Assembly: GCA_930367215.1 (NCBI GenBank)
Contig: OV884058.1
Location: 219,398,208 to 219,462,207, forward strand
Source: Pollenia angustigena
Taxonomy: Eukaryota; Arthropoda; Insecta; Diptera; Polleniidae
Direction of reading: 5' to 3'
Length of the DNA: 64,000 bases
Shown here piece by piece: positions 33,693 to 44,841 of the stretch (position 1 is the stretch's first letter; each line of letters begins with the position of its first letter). The notes below the pieces were generated by a model that saw nothing but the letters and a program-made list of their open reading frames with translations, was not told the origin of the DNA and searched no databases. The position numbers were made by a program, and so were the translations under genes.

Positions 33693-35560
33693 TCACCGAA
33701 GGTAAAAAGGTATATATATAATTTTGTCGTTCCGTTTGTTATTTCTACAACTTTGATCGTAGACCATATAAAGGATATATTCGGCTTCCCTGTGGGTTTC
33801 GTATAGATGTTGGTTCGATATTACGTTTGGCCAATGGATTCGCAGGACTCTCCTAAGACATCTGTTTACGAATGCCTGGATTCTGCTACTTACTCTTGCA
33901 GATGTATTCCATGTTTCGCACCTATAGAGCAATATAGATTTTACATTGGGGATGAATATACGTATTTTGGTGCTAAGTTTAATCTGTAATGATTTCCAGA
34001 CATAATCCAAGACTCCAAATGCTTGTCTTGCTTTTTACATACGATTATTTATGTCCATTTCGGAGCCTCCTGTGGATGTGAATATGCTACCAAGATAATT
34101 AAACAACACTACTTCTTCCAGTGGTGAATTGTCTAAAATTAGCGGTATTTCCAGCGTTTATGCGCAAGGATTTGGCTTGAGAGCTATAGACTACAAGACT
34201 GGCTCTTTTCGCGTACTCTTGTACCTTGTTTAGCTTGTGCTGCAAGCTGGACTGCTGATGCGTTAAAAGACATATGTCATCAGCGTAGTCAAGATCCTCT
34301 AGCCGGCTGTTGAAGCCCCAAGTAATACCGTTAGCTTCCTGAGTCGCAGCTATCATAATTGTGTCCAATACAATATTGAAAAGAAGAGGTGATAAGACAC
34401 ACCCTTGTCTTACCTCCGTATGGGCAGACCATCGTGTAAGATGCGACAGTAAGAATCGTCGTACATGGTTTCAATTAGATTTATCATTTTTGTAGGTACA
34501 CCTTTACATTGTAGTGCTTTCCATATTGCGTGGTGAGAGAGGGTTACGAAGGCCTTTTGAAAGTCTTTAAATGTGAGATTTAACGGCGTTCTCATCTCTA
34601 TTAATTGTTCCATAATGATCCTAAGGGTGTTTACATGGTTCACACATGAATAATTCGGTCTGAAGCCAGCTTGTTCTTTTCTGAGTTTGGGTTAGAGCGC
34701 ATTTGAAATTCTGTTATTGAGTATGTGTGCTATGACCTTATTGACCATACTCAGTAGAGTTATACGCCTATAATTGGAGCAATCATAAAGGTTGCCCTTT
34801 TTAAGCACATTGATTATTAATCCTTCTTTAAGCTCGGAAGGCAGTTCACCTGAATTCCAGAAGTTCTCGATGATAGGCAGGAGGAGTGCAGCGCTTATGC
34901 CTGGATCTGCATAGAGCATTTCTGGGGCAACATCATCCATTCCTGCAGATTTATTATTTTTCAGAGATGATATCGCGTCGCATATCTCTGATACGGAAGT
35001 TGGCAGAATGCTAATGTTATCTCTAGTCTCGTGGGATTCGCAGCTGCAAATGTTTTCATCCTGGGATGTCTGGTGTTCCGACAGTATATTTGTTTAATGC
35101 TGTACCCATACATCTAGCTGAGCTTGGCTGTTGGTGTGAGATATTCCATCTGGTCCAATGAGTGGTTTCCCTTTTGAAAATTTAACGTTCTTTCCTGTCA
35201 GTTTCCTAAAAGCGCCATATAGTTCTCTCGTTGTGTGAGTCGCTGCAGCAGTTTCAGCTTGAGTAGCAAAATCTTCTGCGCCGTTTATCGCATCTTGCGC
35301 ATTTATGTCCAATAGACTGTATCTTTTGCTTAATTCAAGTTTCAGTGACCTAGTTCGCGCAACGCGCTGCTGGATGAGCGCTGCTGAATGAGCGTACAGA
35401 TGTCATCAGTTATCCATGATTTCTTTGGTTCCTTTCTAGAGCCTATATGTTGGGACGCTGTTTCCAAGATTGTTGTTTTGACTTTCTTTCAGTATTCCTC
35501 CAAATTATTTATTAGCAAGGTCGCTGGAGTGCTTATTTCGTATATCGACTTGCATTAGTT
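33693..35560 (-). pseudogene. RTE-like non-LTR retrotransposon fragment (reverse transcriptase)
   Basis: Minus-strand reading broken into several frames. In order from the 5' side: linker with ASQHIGSRK and SKRYSLLDINAQDAI (about 35480-35290), RT core GMDDVAPEML (about 34940), YRRITLLSMVNKVIA (34780-34740), FKDFQKAF (about 34560; the family has DF.KAFD-like residues), the catalytic YADDICLL at about 34280, SILLYRCETWN (about 33930) and FVNRCLRRVLRIHWPN (about 33860-33820). The endonuclease domain and the far C-terminus are missing. The RT order and the SILLYGCETW..RCLR..WPN..SN tail fit the RTE/BovB clade. The 33720-33700 end carries a short TATATA tract. Confidence 0.8.
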
Positions 35561-36662
35561 TAGAGGTTTCAAACCTAGTCCGGCGTCTGAATAATTAATG
35601 CTTTAACTGGTGAAAAATATTGGAGAATTTTTTCTGTGTTCTTTTTATTAAACACCGCGAACAATGTTAATTTATTTAAACTTGACGTTTAAATTATTGT
35701 TGACTTATTGAAAATTTAGTTTTTTATTAGAACTAGGTTTGAGATGTTAAGTGAGTCAAAGAAATTTTGGGAACAAGTTCGTTATAAATAGACGTTTTTA
35801 CATGATTTGAAATTACTCAGTGTACCACATGAAGTGCACATAATCTTTGCAAAACTTGTTTTTTTTTTGAGTTTACATTTTTATGTGTTCACATATTTAT
35901 AAGTAAAATTTTTTTAAGAACACATTTGGCTGTGACTACATGCTTGGAAGTATTTGACAAATAACAACTCCATTCTCGTCATTGTTTTTGTGAAGAGAAA
36001 GAAAAAGAGTTTGTACCCTGCGGGAAATTTGTGTCAATTGTTTCAACAGACTGGAGCTGGGATTTGTGAAAATAGAACAGAAAGAACTCACTGGCTTATG
36101 AAGAACAAAAGGGTAGAAAAAGTAATGAATTACAGTACAGTCTTCACCGGCGATGTTACACATTTTTTTGGGACTTTCTAAAATGTGGTTCTTAAATTTA
36201 GTTCAAGGACTTGTGTTATTACTATTAATAATAGAACATTGTAGTTACTTACATTAAATACGTTTATTGAGAATAGATGTGTGTCTTGTCAAATGGTGGC
36301 TGTTAGGAGTCAATTGGCCCACTCCAATGACAACCCCATGGAAAAGTGATAGGTCCCATTAACATAAAGTGTTAGAACAAGAACCGGTCTCTAACACCAA
36401 AGGCCTATCACGGGACTACTTTGGTGCCACTTCACTTCCCTCTAGGGTACTGCCTCGAAAAAAATGTTCTTCCCATGTTGGAACAAAAACTTATTCGATG
36501 CAAATGTTGTAAAAATTGGCTACAAACTTAAACAAATTTGAGGCGAAGAAAAAACTTGGATAAAAACAATTCTCTAATACTTAAATGAAATCTAATTTAA
36601 ATTTTCTTAATTAATTGCATCAAACTGAATAACTTAGTTCAACAAAAAAAGTTTTTATTAAC
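35561..36662. other. Unassigned region
   Basis: AT-rich, with one GC-richer patch at 36295-36460 (phrases CAATTGGCCCACTCC and CACTTCACTTCCCTC) that looks repeat-derived but was not classified. Overlapping 75-codon ORFs on both strands at 35936-36181 are incidental. Confidence 0.35.
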
Positions 36663-37179
36663 CAACATTTTTAATTTTTCGAATTTATTCTATGAGCTGA
36701 ATTTCAGTTATGTATTTTATAAAGCTTTTTGTAATAGTTCTATTCCTTAAATTTTTCAGAAATGACTTTATACACTACCAGACTATTATATTGTATTTTC
36801 TTTTTACATTTTACCTTAGCCTTCCTTTGGAAAGCAATGAGGTATAGTGAATGTACAGAAAAATTTACATTTATTAGACACCAGCAGAATGTAATGCATT
36901 TTCTGGCCCGCTACGGCCTTCGTCAGCATTCTTTGTGTCTCACTGCATTACATTCTGCTGGTGTCTAATAATTGTAAATTTTTCTGTACATTCACTATAC
37001 CTCATTGCTTTCCAAAGGAAGGCTAAGGTAAAATGTAAAAAGAAAATACAATATAATAGTCTGGTAGTGTATAAAGTCATTTCTGAAAAATTTAAGGAAT
37101 AGAACTATTACAAAAAGCTTTATAAAATACATAACTGAAATTTAGCTCATAGAATAAATTCGAAAAATTAGAAATGTTG
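36663..37179. repeat. Near-perfect palindrome, 236-bp arms
   Basis: Left arm 36663-36898 and right arm 36944-37179 are reverse complements with only a couple of mismatches and no indels seen. The 45-base spacer (36899-36943) contains CTACGGCCTTCGTCAGC. The ORF at 36762-36968 is incidental. The structure would form a long hairpin in RNA. No TSD or known TIR was identified. Confidence 0.9.
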
Positions 37180-37257
37180 AATATAATATAAAGTAACCTT
37201 CGGAAGGAAATAATTCCCAGTTTCTATTTGTTTTTATTAACCCCAAAACTATTTATA

Positions 37258-38152
37258 ATGGGTGATTTTTTAGCTATTATGTTTTTGGCAACACTGGTTT
37301 AAACAACTGACGCACGTTTCGTGTTTTGATTCACTGTCAAACATCTTCAGTTTTGTCTAAAATGTAACCATGAATCTTACAAACGAACAACGCTTGCAAA
37401 CTATTGAATTTTATTATCAAAATGCGTGCTCTGTTAAGAAGGTTCATCGCGCGCTTCTTGTGTTCAGCGACGAAGCTAATTTTTGGCTCAATGGGTACGT
37501 TAATAAGCAGGAGTGAAGATCAGCCAGAAGCATTCAGAAAAAGTCACAGTTTGGTGCGGTTTATGGGCTGGTGGCATCATTGGACCGTACTTCTTCAAAG
37601 ATGATGCGAATCGTAACGTAACTGTGAATGGTGAGCGCTACCGTGAGATGATATCCAACTTTTTTTGCACAAAATGCATGACCTTGACTTGCATGACATG
37701 TGGTTACAACAAGACGGTGCCACATGCCACACAGAACGCTTAACAATGGACTTATTGAGAGGCGAGTTCGGTGAACATTTTATTTCACGTTCGGGACCGG
37801 TCAATTGGCCGCCTAGATCGTGCGATTTAACGCCTTTAGACTATTTTTTGTGGGGCTATGTTAAAGCTCCTGTCTATACACACATGCCCCCTTCAATTGT
37901 CGCATTGGAAGACAACATTGAAGCATTTATTCATAAGATACCGGCCGAAATGTTGGAAAGAGTATGCCAAAATTGGACTAAGCGCATGGACCATTTGAGG
38001 CGCAGTCACGGTCAACATTTGCATGAAATAATCTTCAAACATAAATTATATGGACCGTACTATCGATTCAAATAAAGATTTCATGCATTTTTCTGAATTG
38101 TATGTGTTTTTTTTTTTTTTAACTTTCCTATAGCCCTTAAAAAATCACCCTT
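37258..38152 (+). mobile_element. Internally deleted rosa-like DD41D mariner
   Basis: The ends are GGGTGATTTTTTAGCTAT and reversed GGGTGATTTTTTAAGGGC. TA precedes the left end and CA follows the right, probably a mutated TA. The start of the transposase (MNLTNEQRLQTIEFYYQNAC) runs into FSDEANFWLNG at about 37465 after an internal deletion of the DNA-binding region. A 136-codon ORF (37665-38075) keeps QQDGATCH and WPPRSCDLTPLDYFLWG with 41 residues between the two Asp, which is the DD41D spacing of the rosa group, and ends GQHLHEIIFKH. A stop at about 37517 and frameshifts make it inactive. Confidence 0.9.
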
Positions 38153-38796
38153 CATTATGTATTTCCTACCTAGAAAAACTCAACATGTTTTTCCCATCTC
38201 TTTAAAAAGAATCATTAATTTGATTTTCTAATGTACGACTATTTGCTGATATGTACAAATTTTTTTTCTTCCAACAGATTTGTATAATTAATCCTTGAAT
38301 ATTTTTTTGCATTGTTTCTTAATTTATTTACAGACTTGTAAACACAATAAATACGCACAAGAGAAACAACAGCATCATAATAAATTAACTTAATGATGTA
38401 TTCCCAAAGGTAAGAAAAAGAAGATTTTTATACCACAAATTCTGATTCGACTTGAATAAATAAATATCTCTACATTTGTATGTTTTATGCATGTGAACTC
38501 ATGTAGAAATATATTTATTTCCAAGTAATTAACTTAAGTTGACAAGTTGTTTGTGGCTGCTTTTTTCTCTCGGAATTTATTCATTTTCTTTTTAATGCAA
38601 AAAAAAGAGGAAAAAACACAACATCTTATAGTTTTTAAATTGGAGGTATTGAAGGAGTTAAACGTGTATTGAAACATTAGCATATTTGTAGGATGTGGGT
38701 TTCTAAAAAGCTTTGGTGATGCTCTTAATTTTACATAAATATGTATTTTTTTATCATTTTTCGAACTGAACGGCAAATAACTATCTTAAATTTAAT
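38153..38796. other. AT-rich intergenic DNA
   Basis: No feature recognised. Confidence 0.45.
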
Positions 38797-39080
38797 TAGT
38801 ATTGCGGTTATTTTATTGAACTGTGTATGGTTTTTAATTAAAGATATTTTAATCAGGCTTAAGTTCGTTGAATTTAATTTCCATTAAACTATTTTTATGA
38901 AGAAAGGACTTATAGATAATAATACACAACATCTTTCAAAAAGTAGGTTCAATGGGAAAAGTAGGCAAGGCGCCTTCCATACAAATACACATTAAATTTC
39001 TGTACATCTGTAGAACGGTTACAGTAAAAGCATTTAAATTTAGTACAAGATGGTTTGTTATCAAAACACGAAATCTGTTT
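38797..39080. repeat. Scraps of the 560-bp repeat and of the GTGGGCGTGGC repeat
   Basis: 38797-38908 matches the left part of the 560-bp unit (TTAGTATTGCGGTTATTTTA..AGGCTTAAGTTCG). 38930-39080 matches the 3525-4405 family (AAAGTAGGCAAGGCGCCTTC, CTGTACATCTGTAGAACGG). Confidence 0.5.
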
Positions 39081-39159
39081 TAAAAAAAATTTACTAATTT
39101 TATTTCGACGGGGGTGGAAAAGCGCACCGGGTTAAGCTAGTGATTAATACTTTACTTTA

Positions 39160-39771
39160 TTTCAACTCTGATCCATAGTGGGCGCTTCGCTTTCCACTGT
39201 TCTCCTCCATGTGATAGCTGGTCTTTCTCGACACCTTTTTTGATTCAACACTAATGCTTGTATAGTTATATCATCCTTTGGTTTACGTAACATATGGCCT
39301 ATCCATTTCCACTTCCGCTAACGTATTTAATGGCGCAATGGTTTCTGTTTTATGAGGTTCCATAGCTTTTTATTATATTTGGCCCAATAATCCTCATTTT
39401 ATAATCCTCTTTGCCGACATCTGTTTGCAAGGACTTGAAGGGTCCTAATTTCGGTTTGTGTTGCGTTTTAGGGTTCGCCGCCATAAAGGAGGGCGAATTT
39501 AGCATTGGAGTTGAAAGTTCTCAATTTCGTTTGCGTAGATACATAATTCTATCTTCAGACTTTGCTCAGAGTCCCATACGCAGCACGTCCTTTCTGCACC
39601 CCCGGTGAAAAATATCTTCCTTGGATCCACCAATCTCATAAAAATGCTGCCCAGGTATTCCAATGAGTTCAAGAATTCTATAAGACAGCCATTTATAGTT
39701 CTGAGATGGAGTGTTGTAATTATAATTATCGTTTTCCTCTCATTTATTTTCGTACCAGCTCTCTTTGCATA
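39160..39771 (-). pseudogene. RTE-like LINE fragment, C-terminal part
   Basis: Minus-strand reading, with shifts: a KINERKT segment after the RT palm (about 39750), SLEYLGSIF (about 39660), LWNLIKQ-like, then IGHMLRKPKDDITIQALVLN (about 39305-39245) and TWRRTVES (about 39205-39185), ending in a stop. The WIGH.LRK..DD and WRRTVE motifs mark the C-terminus of RTE/BovB-type ORFs. It supplies the part missing from 33693-35560 and may be the same family. It is cut on its 5' side at 39771 by a mariner. Confidence 0.75.
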
Positions 39772-39773
39772 TA

Positions 39774-41060
39774 AAGGGTGTCCACATTTGAAGCATCATC
39801 GGTCAATGGAAATCGCTACAGGGAGATGATCCGAAGCATTTTTGACTTAAAATTGTTGATTTAGACGTAGAGGATATGTGGTGGATGGTGCTACTGAGTG
39901 ACAACAGCAAGAGAAGCAATACACTGATAGAAAAATGCATCTTCATATTGATAATGCCCTTACATCAGAATTGGGACATCAATGTTACTACAAATTGCAT
40001 CAATGATGCAAAAAGTAACATCAATCCAATGACTAACGTCTTCGTACAATTTTGTCATTTTTTACGTGTCATCTACTTTATGACTATAGTGACATCAGTT
40101 CGATGCCACATTTTGTATATTATTAACATTATTTTCATGATTACAATGTATTATAAGAAGCAAAAATTCTTATATTCTATTTTTTTTAAATTATTTAGTT
40201 AAATACATCAAATTTTTAAAGTAGAATGATTGCGAAAACCATATGGCGCATGGTGCTGTTGTCTTCTTATTGAGAGTTCTGCTGTAAACAAAGGTCGTAA
40301 TTCAACAAACGTGAAACAAACATGTGCAACGGGTAAGTAAATAATAATATTCTCTCACTTTGACTTAAGTCAATTCTAATGACTTTGACTTAATGACAAA
40401 CTGTCATTAAATTGATGCTAATGTGTCCTTTCTCCGATGTACTGCGTCATCGTAATGAGGACATGTTCGTCATTTCTGTGATGCCGATGTGTCATCCCAT
40501 TGATGACATAATTTCATTTTGACCCTGATGACACTTTGGCCAAGCGATGTTAAGGGTGACATCACCATGATGAAAAGTGTCATGGGGTCAAAAACGAAGA
40601 CACTTTTCATAGTACTGATGTCAAAATACATCAGCGTTAGGACGCCTTTTCTTTCAGTGTAGATCTTTTGAAAGAAAAGTTCCAAAATCGCATTTTTTCT
40701 CGTAGAGGAGGAGTGATTTGGCCACCAAGATCGTGCGTTTTGACACTATTATACTATTTTTTGTGGGGTTTTTTTAAATCGAAAGTGTAGAGCAATAATC
40801 CCACAACAATTCGAGATTAAAAACAAGATTATCGAGCGGATATCAACCATTGACAAAAGTTTATAGAAAAACGTGATTGAAAATTTTGGTAAGAGATTGG
40901 GAGCCTTTCAATCAATATGGGGAGTAACTTGACCGACATCATTTTTAATTTTTAACCGGAACCTTTTTTGAAATAAACTAAAATAAAATTTTTTTAATAT
41001 CTCAAAACAAAACCTCTTTTTTGCTAAAATTAAAATGATACCTCAATTTTTGACACTCTT
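39774..41060 (+). mobile_element. Deleted mariner relic interrupted by another element
   Basis: The ends are AAGGGTGTCCACATTTG and reversed AAGAGTGTCAAAAATTG, flanked by TA (39772-39773 and 41061-41062). Broken transposase readings VNGNRYREMIR (about 39803) and, after the insertion, WPPRSC.LT..YYFLWG (about 40720-40770) with the catalytic Asp replaced by Tyr. About 547 bp remains when the inner 738-bp element and its duplicated TA are excluded. Confidence 0.75.
39922..40659. mobile_element. Non-autonomous element with CACTGA[T/A]AGAAAA ends inside the mariner
   Basis: The left end is CACTGATAGAAAAATGCATC and the right end reversed is CACTGAAAGAAAAGGCGTC. TA occurs at both borders (39920-39921 and 40660-40661). 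The right half is dense in GATGAC/GTCATC motifs that can pair with each other. The 108-codon ORF at 39876-40202 crosses the border and is incidental. Confidence 0.75.
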
Positions 41061-41062
41061 TA

Positions 41063-42022
41063 GATGAAGATATCTAAACAATATTCGCCATATAGATCTT
41101 TTACATGATTCTTATCCTCATAACATAATTTTGTTCTGGCGGTCCCACGGTTCTCTCGAAAATTTGACTTTAAATATTGTGGTTTGATGGACTATACTTT
41201 CCTTCTTTATTCTTATTTTTTAAGTCTTAATAAAGTTTGCAATCTTCAAATTTTGAGTTTGAAAACCAAAAAAAATGTTCCAATTATTGCAGGATTATTA
41301 TTAGTAAGAAACCACCCTGATTTTTTTCTAATCTTTAAAAAAGTTTTGTACATTATTTTTCATATCTATTTTTAATTCCTTTTGGCAGCCAAGATTTCAG
41401 TTTTCCTTCCCAACCCATGCAGTTAATTCAATGAGTTCTTTTACACCCAAAATGTTAAAACTCAATTGTTGTTTTTTTAGCTACTTAATATTTTCTTTTG
41501 TGACACGCTTAATATTATGTTTATTTCTCTATTCTTTTTATTATTTCATTTTAGTCTTTTCCATTATGAGATTCTATTCTCTTCTAAATTCATATTATAA
41601 GTATTTATTATTTTATTATCGTCTTATATTAACTTTGCAGATACAAATGCTGCAAAATGTTGTTGTACTTTTATAAATTATTTACAATTTAGTGACGCTA
41701 TTTTATTAGCAAAACAATAGAGGCAGCACAGCACGAACAACAACTACAACAATAAGACATCCTTTGTTGACATCATCCTGTTAGTTCTTGTTTGGTATTT
41801 AGGCTCTTCCTTTCGAACACACAATTGTTTTCACAAGATTCTTCTTAGTATTGTTAATAAGTAACTAAGAAATATTTCTTTTGTTATCTCATTTTGCTGA
41901 TCAGCTTTATTATGAGTATTTTCATCATCATGATTATTGCTAATGTCCTTATTATCACATACACACACACACACACACACGCACACACACCCACAAATAT
42001 ACACAGACACTGAAACATTACC
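41063..42022. other. Mini-me tail scrap, AT-rich DNA and a CA microsatellite
   Basis: 41110-41190 resembles the tail of the 5095-5872 repeat (CTCATAACATAATTTTGTTC, TCTCGAAAATTTGAC). A (CA)n run lies at 41958-41990. Otherwise nothing. Confidence 0.4.
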
Positions 42023-42339
42023 TACACAACAAACACGAAGTCAAGCCTTTGATATGAAATGACTTAATTATTTGACATCAAACACAATTCTCAAACGTTT
42101 TTCAATTGTTTCATTTAACATTTAAATTCAAATTGCTAATGATTTGAAAATAAACATTTGATATCAAATGTTTTATCAATTTGATGTCAAATGTTTGTCA
42201 AATGTTTGTCAAATGTAAAATTCAAATCAAAAATAAACTTGGCAATACTAAAGATACATTTTTTACTTTGTAGTTCCATGTGTTTTACTATTAAAAATAA
42301 ATAAATTAAAATAGATAATCATTCAAAGCAAATTTCGAT

Positions 42340-42700
42340 CTACCAAAGGTTAAATACAATTTGGTTTAAGGATTGATGTTTGACTAATGACGTCAGCAGT
42401 CGTCGATGGCTGCGAGTGTTAAACGGCAAGCCCTCTGAGGAGATTGAGTGGTTGCAATCGAAACATGTCAGGGTAACCTGTCCGTAAAAACGCCTGGGTT
42501 CGAGCCCAGATTGAGTCAAGAATGAAAAATTATCAGTAAATTTTAATTAATTTTCATGTTGTAAAATTCCTTTCTTCATAAAAATAATTTAATGAAAATT
42601 TAATTTGATGAACTTAAGCCTAATTACAAATATTAAAAAAAATTTTAATTAAAAACCATAAATAGTTCAACAAAATAACCACAATACTAATTATTAAAAA
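42340..42700 (+). repeat. Single 560-bp-family tRNA-like unit
   Basis: Plus-strand A-box-like GATTGAGTGG (about 42442) and B-box-like GGGTTCGAGCCC (about 42496), with the family flanks TCGTCGATGGCTGCGAGTG and ACCATAAATAGTTCAACAAA. Partial relative to the 563-bp unit. Confidence 0.65.
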
Positions 42701-42718
42701 TAAATTTGAATAAATTTT

Positions 42719-42946
42719 GTGAAAAATAAAAATTATTCGCGAGTAATTACAGTTATTAAAAATACGAAAAAAAAGGAAAATAAAACGGGAAAGTGGAGAA
42801 AGTTTGTTGAACGATCGCGGTGCTACAATCCTCAAAATAAAAGGGAGCCAAGTAGTTTGTCTTTCCAAGAATTAGAGGACGGAAAGAACATTATTTCATC
42901 TGTTAGCTATGGTGCCGAATGTTTATCTCACAGTTTATTTAAATAA
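42719..42946 (+). CDS. Small hypothetical ORF inside a foldback element
   Basis: 75 codons, Lys/Arg-rich at the N-terminus, then GKWRKFVERSRCYNPQNKRE and a serine-rich C-terminal half. I do not recognise it. Codon composition is a little less AT-rich than the surroundings (42790-42930). It is followed by AATAAA-containing sequence. It could be a captured exon or chance; no start or splice evidence. Confidence 0.25.
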   Translation: MKNKNYSRVITVIKNTKKKENKTGKWRKFVERSRCYNPQNKREPSSLSFQELEDGKNIISSVSYGAECLSHSLFK

Positions 42947-43214
42947 ATAATAAATTTAAATTAAAAACAATAAAATAATTTTTATTTATATTCCACATTG
43001 TAGTATAATCCACATTTGAAAAACATTTGAGAATTACGTTTGAAAGCAAGTTGAAAATAAAGGCATTTTTCAATTTGAAAATAATTTTCCCTTTTTGTTG
43101 AGAACGCTATGATTTTCAAATGATTTTCAAATCATTATCAAACGTTCGTTGTTTGAAAACAGGTTTGATTTCAAATCATTTTCAATTTGAAATCAAACCT
43201 CCGTGTTTGTTGGG

Positions 43215-43820
43215 TAGTTGCGTTTTAAGTACAAAATATTATTATTCATAAGATAGTGATAAAGATTTGTATAAAAACACTAAGTAGACTTATTAATATT
43301 TGTGTCTAAAGGAAGTCAAACAAAAGAAATAAACTTGCACACGCTTCATTCCTTTATTTTTTTTTTTTTTTTTTTTTTTCAAATGATTTTCGGAAATGAT
43401 TAAGATTCTTAAGATTTTTTTTTTAGTTTTTGTCGTCTTAATACTGACAGCAAATAAAATAATCATAATTAAATATTAGTTATCAATAAGCCAAATAATT
43501 GTAATATGCAGGACATGTCTTTCAAGATTTTAAATTGAAAAAGTGGCTAATTTGCATAAACACTCTCTAACAAATCTTTCTTTCTTACAATTTTTAAAGC
43601 TTACAATATAAAAAGTCATAGGAATTTCTAAAAAATTTAATTATGGAGTTTTCTTTTCTTTGCAAAAAAATTTTGGATTGTTAAGCACGAATACTTTCTT
43701 TTTCTGCATAAGCATTCGTCCGACAATTTAAAAGTATTTCGTGATAAATGGTGTAAAAGTTTCAAATAAAATAGTGTATGCCATACAAAATAGAATAGTG
43801 TTTTATGATTTTCATACATA
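43215..43820. other. AT-rich DNA with long poly-T
   Basis: (T)n tract at 43358-43379. No feature otherwise. Confidence 0.45.
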
Positions 43821-44614
43821 ATGGGTGATTTTTTAAGAGCTATAGGAAAGTTTAAAAAAAACACATAAATTTCAGAAAAATTCATGAAATCTTTATTTGA
43901 ATCGATAGTACGGTCCATATAATTTAATGTTTGAAGATTATTTCATGCAAATGTTGACCGGGGGCTTCTTTAATACCATGTGATATAAGGCCATGATGGC
44001 TTTATCTCTCATTCAATAGGGAGATAAAGCCTTTTGTTTTTTTTTTCATTTGAATGGGCGATAAAGCCATCATGGCCTTAACTCACATTAGCAATATTAT
44101 AAAATGGCCTTATCTCTCATTTCAGTTCCGGAGACACTAAAGTTAAGTATTGAAGTCTGGCTTCGCATACTAAAGTTTTTCTACGTGGCGGCCTGCGGCC
44201 GTGCTAAGGGGTTTTTCCTCCAGTAGGACGCGGCAGGTGGCTTCGTTGAATAAAGTTTTCCTGCGTGCGTCGCAAGAATAAAAAAATGTTTTTCAATGAT
44301 AACTAAGGATTTTCCCTTTTACTGATCTTCACTCCAAAATCGACAATTCTACATATTAACGTACCCATTGAGCCAAAAATGAGCTTCGTCGCTGAACACA
44401 ATTTGTCGATAAAAAAAAAGGATGAACTTTCTTAACAGAGCACGCATTTTGATAATAAAATTCAATAATTTGCAAGCGTTGTTCGTTTGTAAGACGATTC
44501 ATGGTTAAATTATAGACCAAACTGAAGATGTTTGACTGTGAAACAAAACACGAAACGTGCGTCAGCTGTTTAAACCAGTGTTGACAAAAACATAATAGCT
44601 AAAAAATCACCCGA
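43821..44614 (-). mobile_element. Deleted rosa-like mariner carrying a GC-rich foldback insertion
   Basis: The ends are GGGTGATTTTTTAAGAGCTA and, reversed, CGGGTGATTTTTTAGCTAT, with TA on both sides (43819-43820 and 44615-44616). On the minus strand the N-terminal MNRLTNEQRLQI reading (44502) and the C-terminal ..YGPYYRFK reading (about 43900) survive. In between, most of the transposase is missing or replaced by the insertion 43965-44330. Confidence 0.8.
43965..44330. mobile_element. Insertion with AAGGCCATGATGGCTTTATC inverted repeats and GC-rich module
   Basis: AAGGCCATGATGGCTTTATC (43989) is repeated inverted at about 44068. A further partial copy follows at 44103. Next comes a GC-rich block (GGCTTCGCATACTAAAG..GGCGGCCTGCGGCCGTG) that closely resembles the modules of 56741-57303. 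Borders are approximate. Confidence 0.55.
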
Positions 44615-44841
44615 TATTATAAAACAAATAAAATAGCCTAATTGTCATCATGGTACTTTGAATCCCTTTTTCTTTTTTCTAAAATATTACTCTTTTCCCA
44701 TATGTCTTATAATACAAAAATTTTAAACTCCATTATCTTTAAATGGCAAAAAATTATACACTATTGTTTTATTAAGGGGACGAAATATTGTACACACTGC
44801 AGGTTGTTGAAATCTACGCCATATAGCGGGCGGCAAATTGA
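44615..44841. other. AT-rich spacer
   Basis: Nothing recognised. Confidence 0.4.

Larger units (their letters stand above)
42023..43214. mobile_element. Foldback element with CAACAAACACG ends and TTTGATATCAAA repeats
   Basis: CACAACAAACACGAAGTC at the left and reversed CCCAACAAACACGGAGG at the right. Both are followed by TTTGAATTTCAAAT-like subterminal palindromes (42060-42230 and 43020-43200). A tRNA-like 560-bp unit (42340-42700) and a 75-codon ORF lie inside. TSD not resolved. Confidence 0.6.

Noticed and set aside
36762..36968. 68-codon ORF as a membrane peptide gene
   Set aside because: It spans one palindrome arm and the loop; no independent coding signal.
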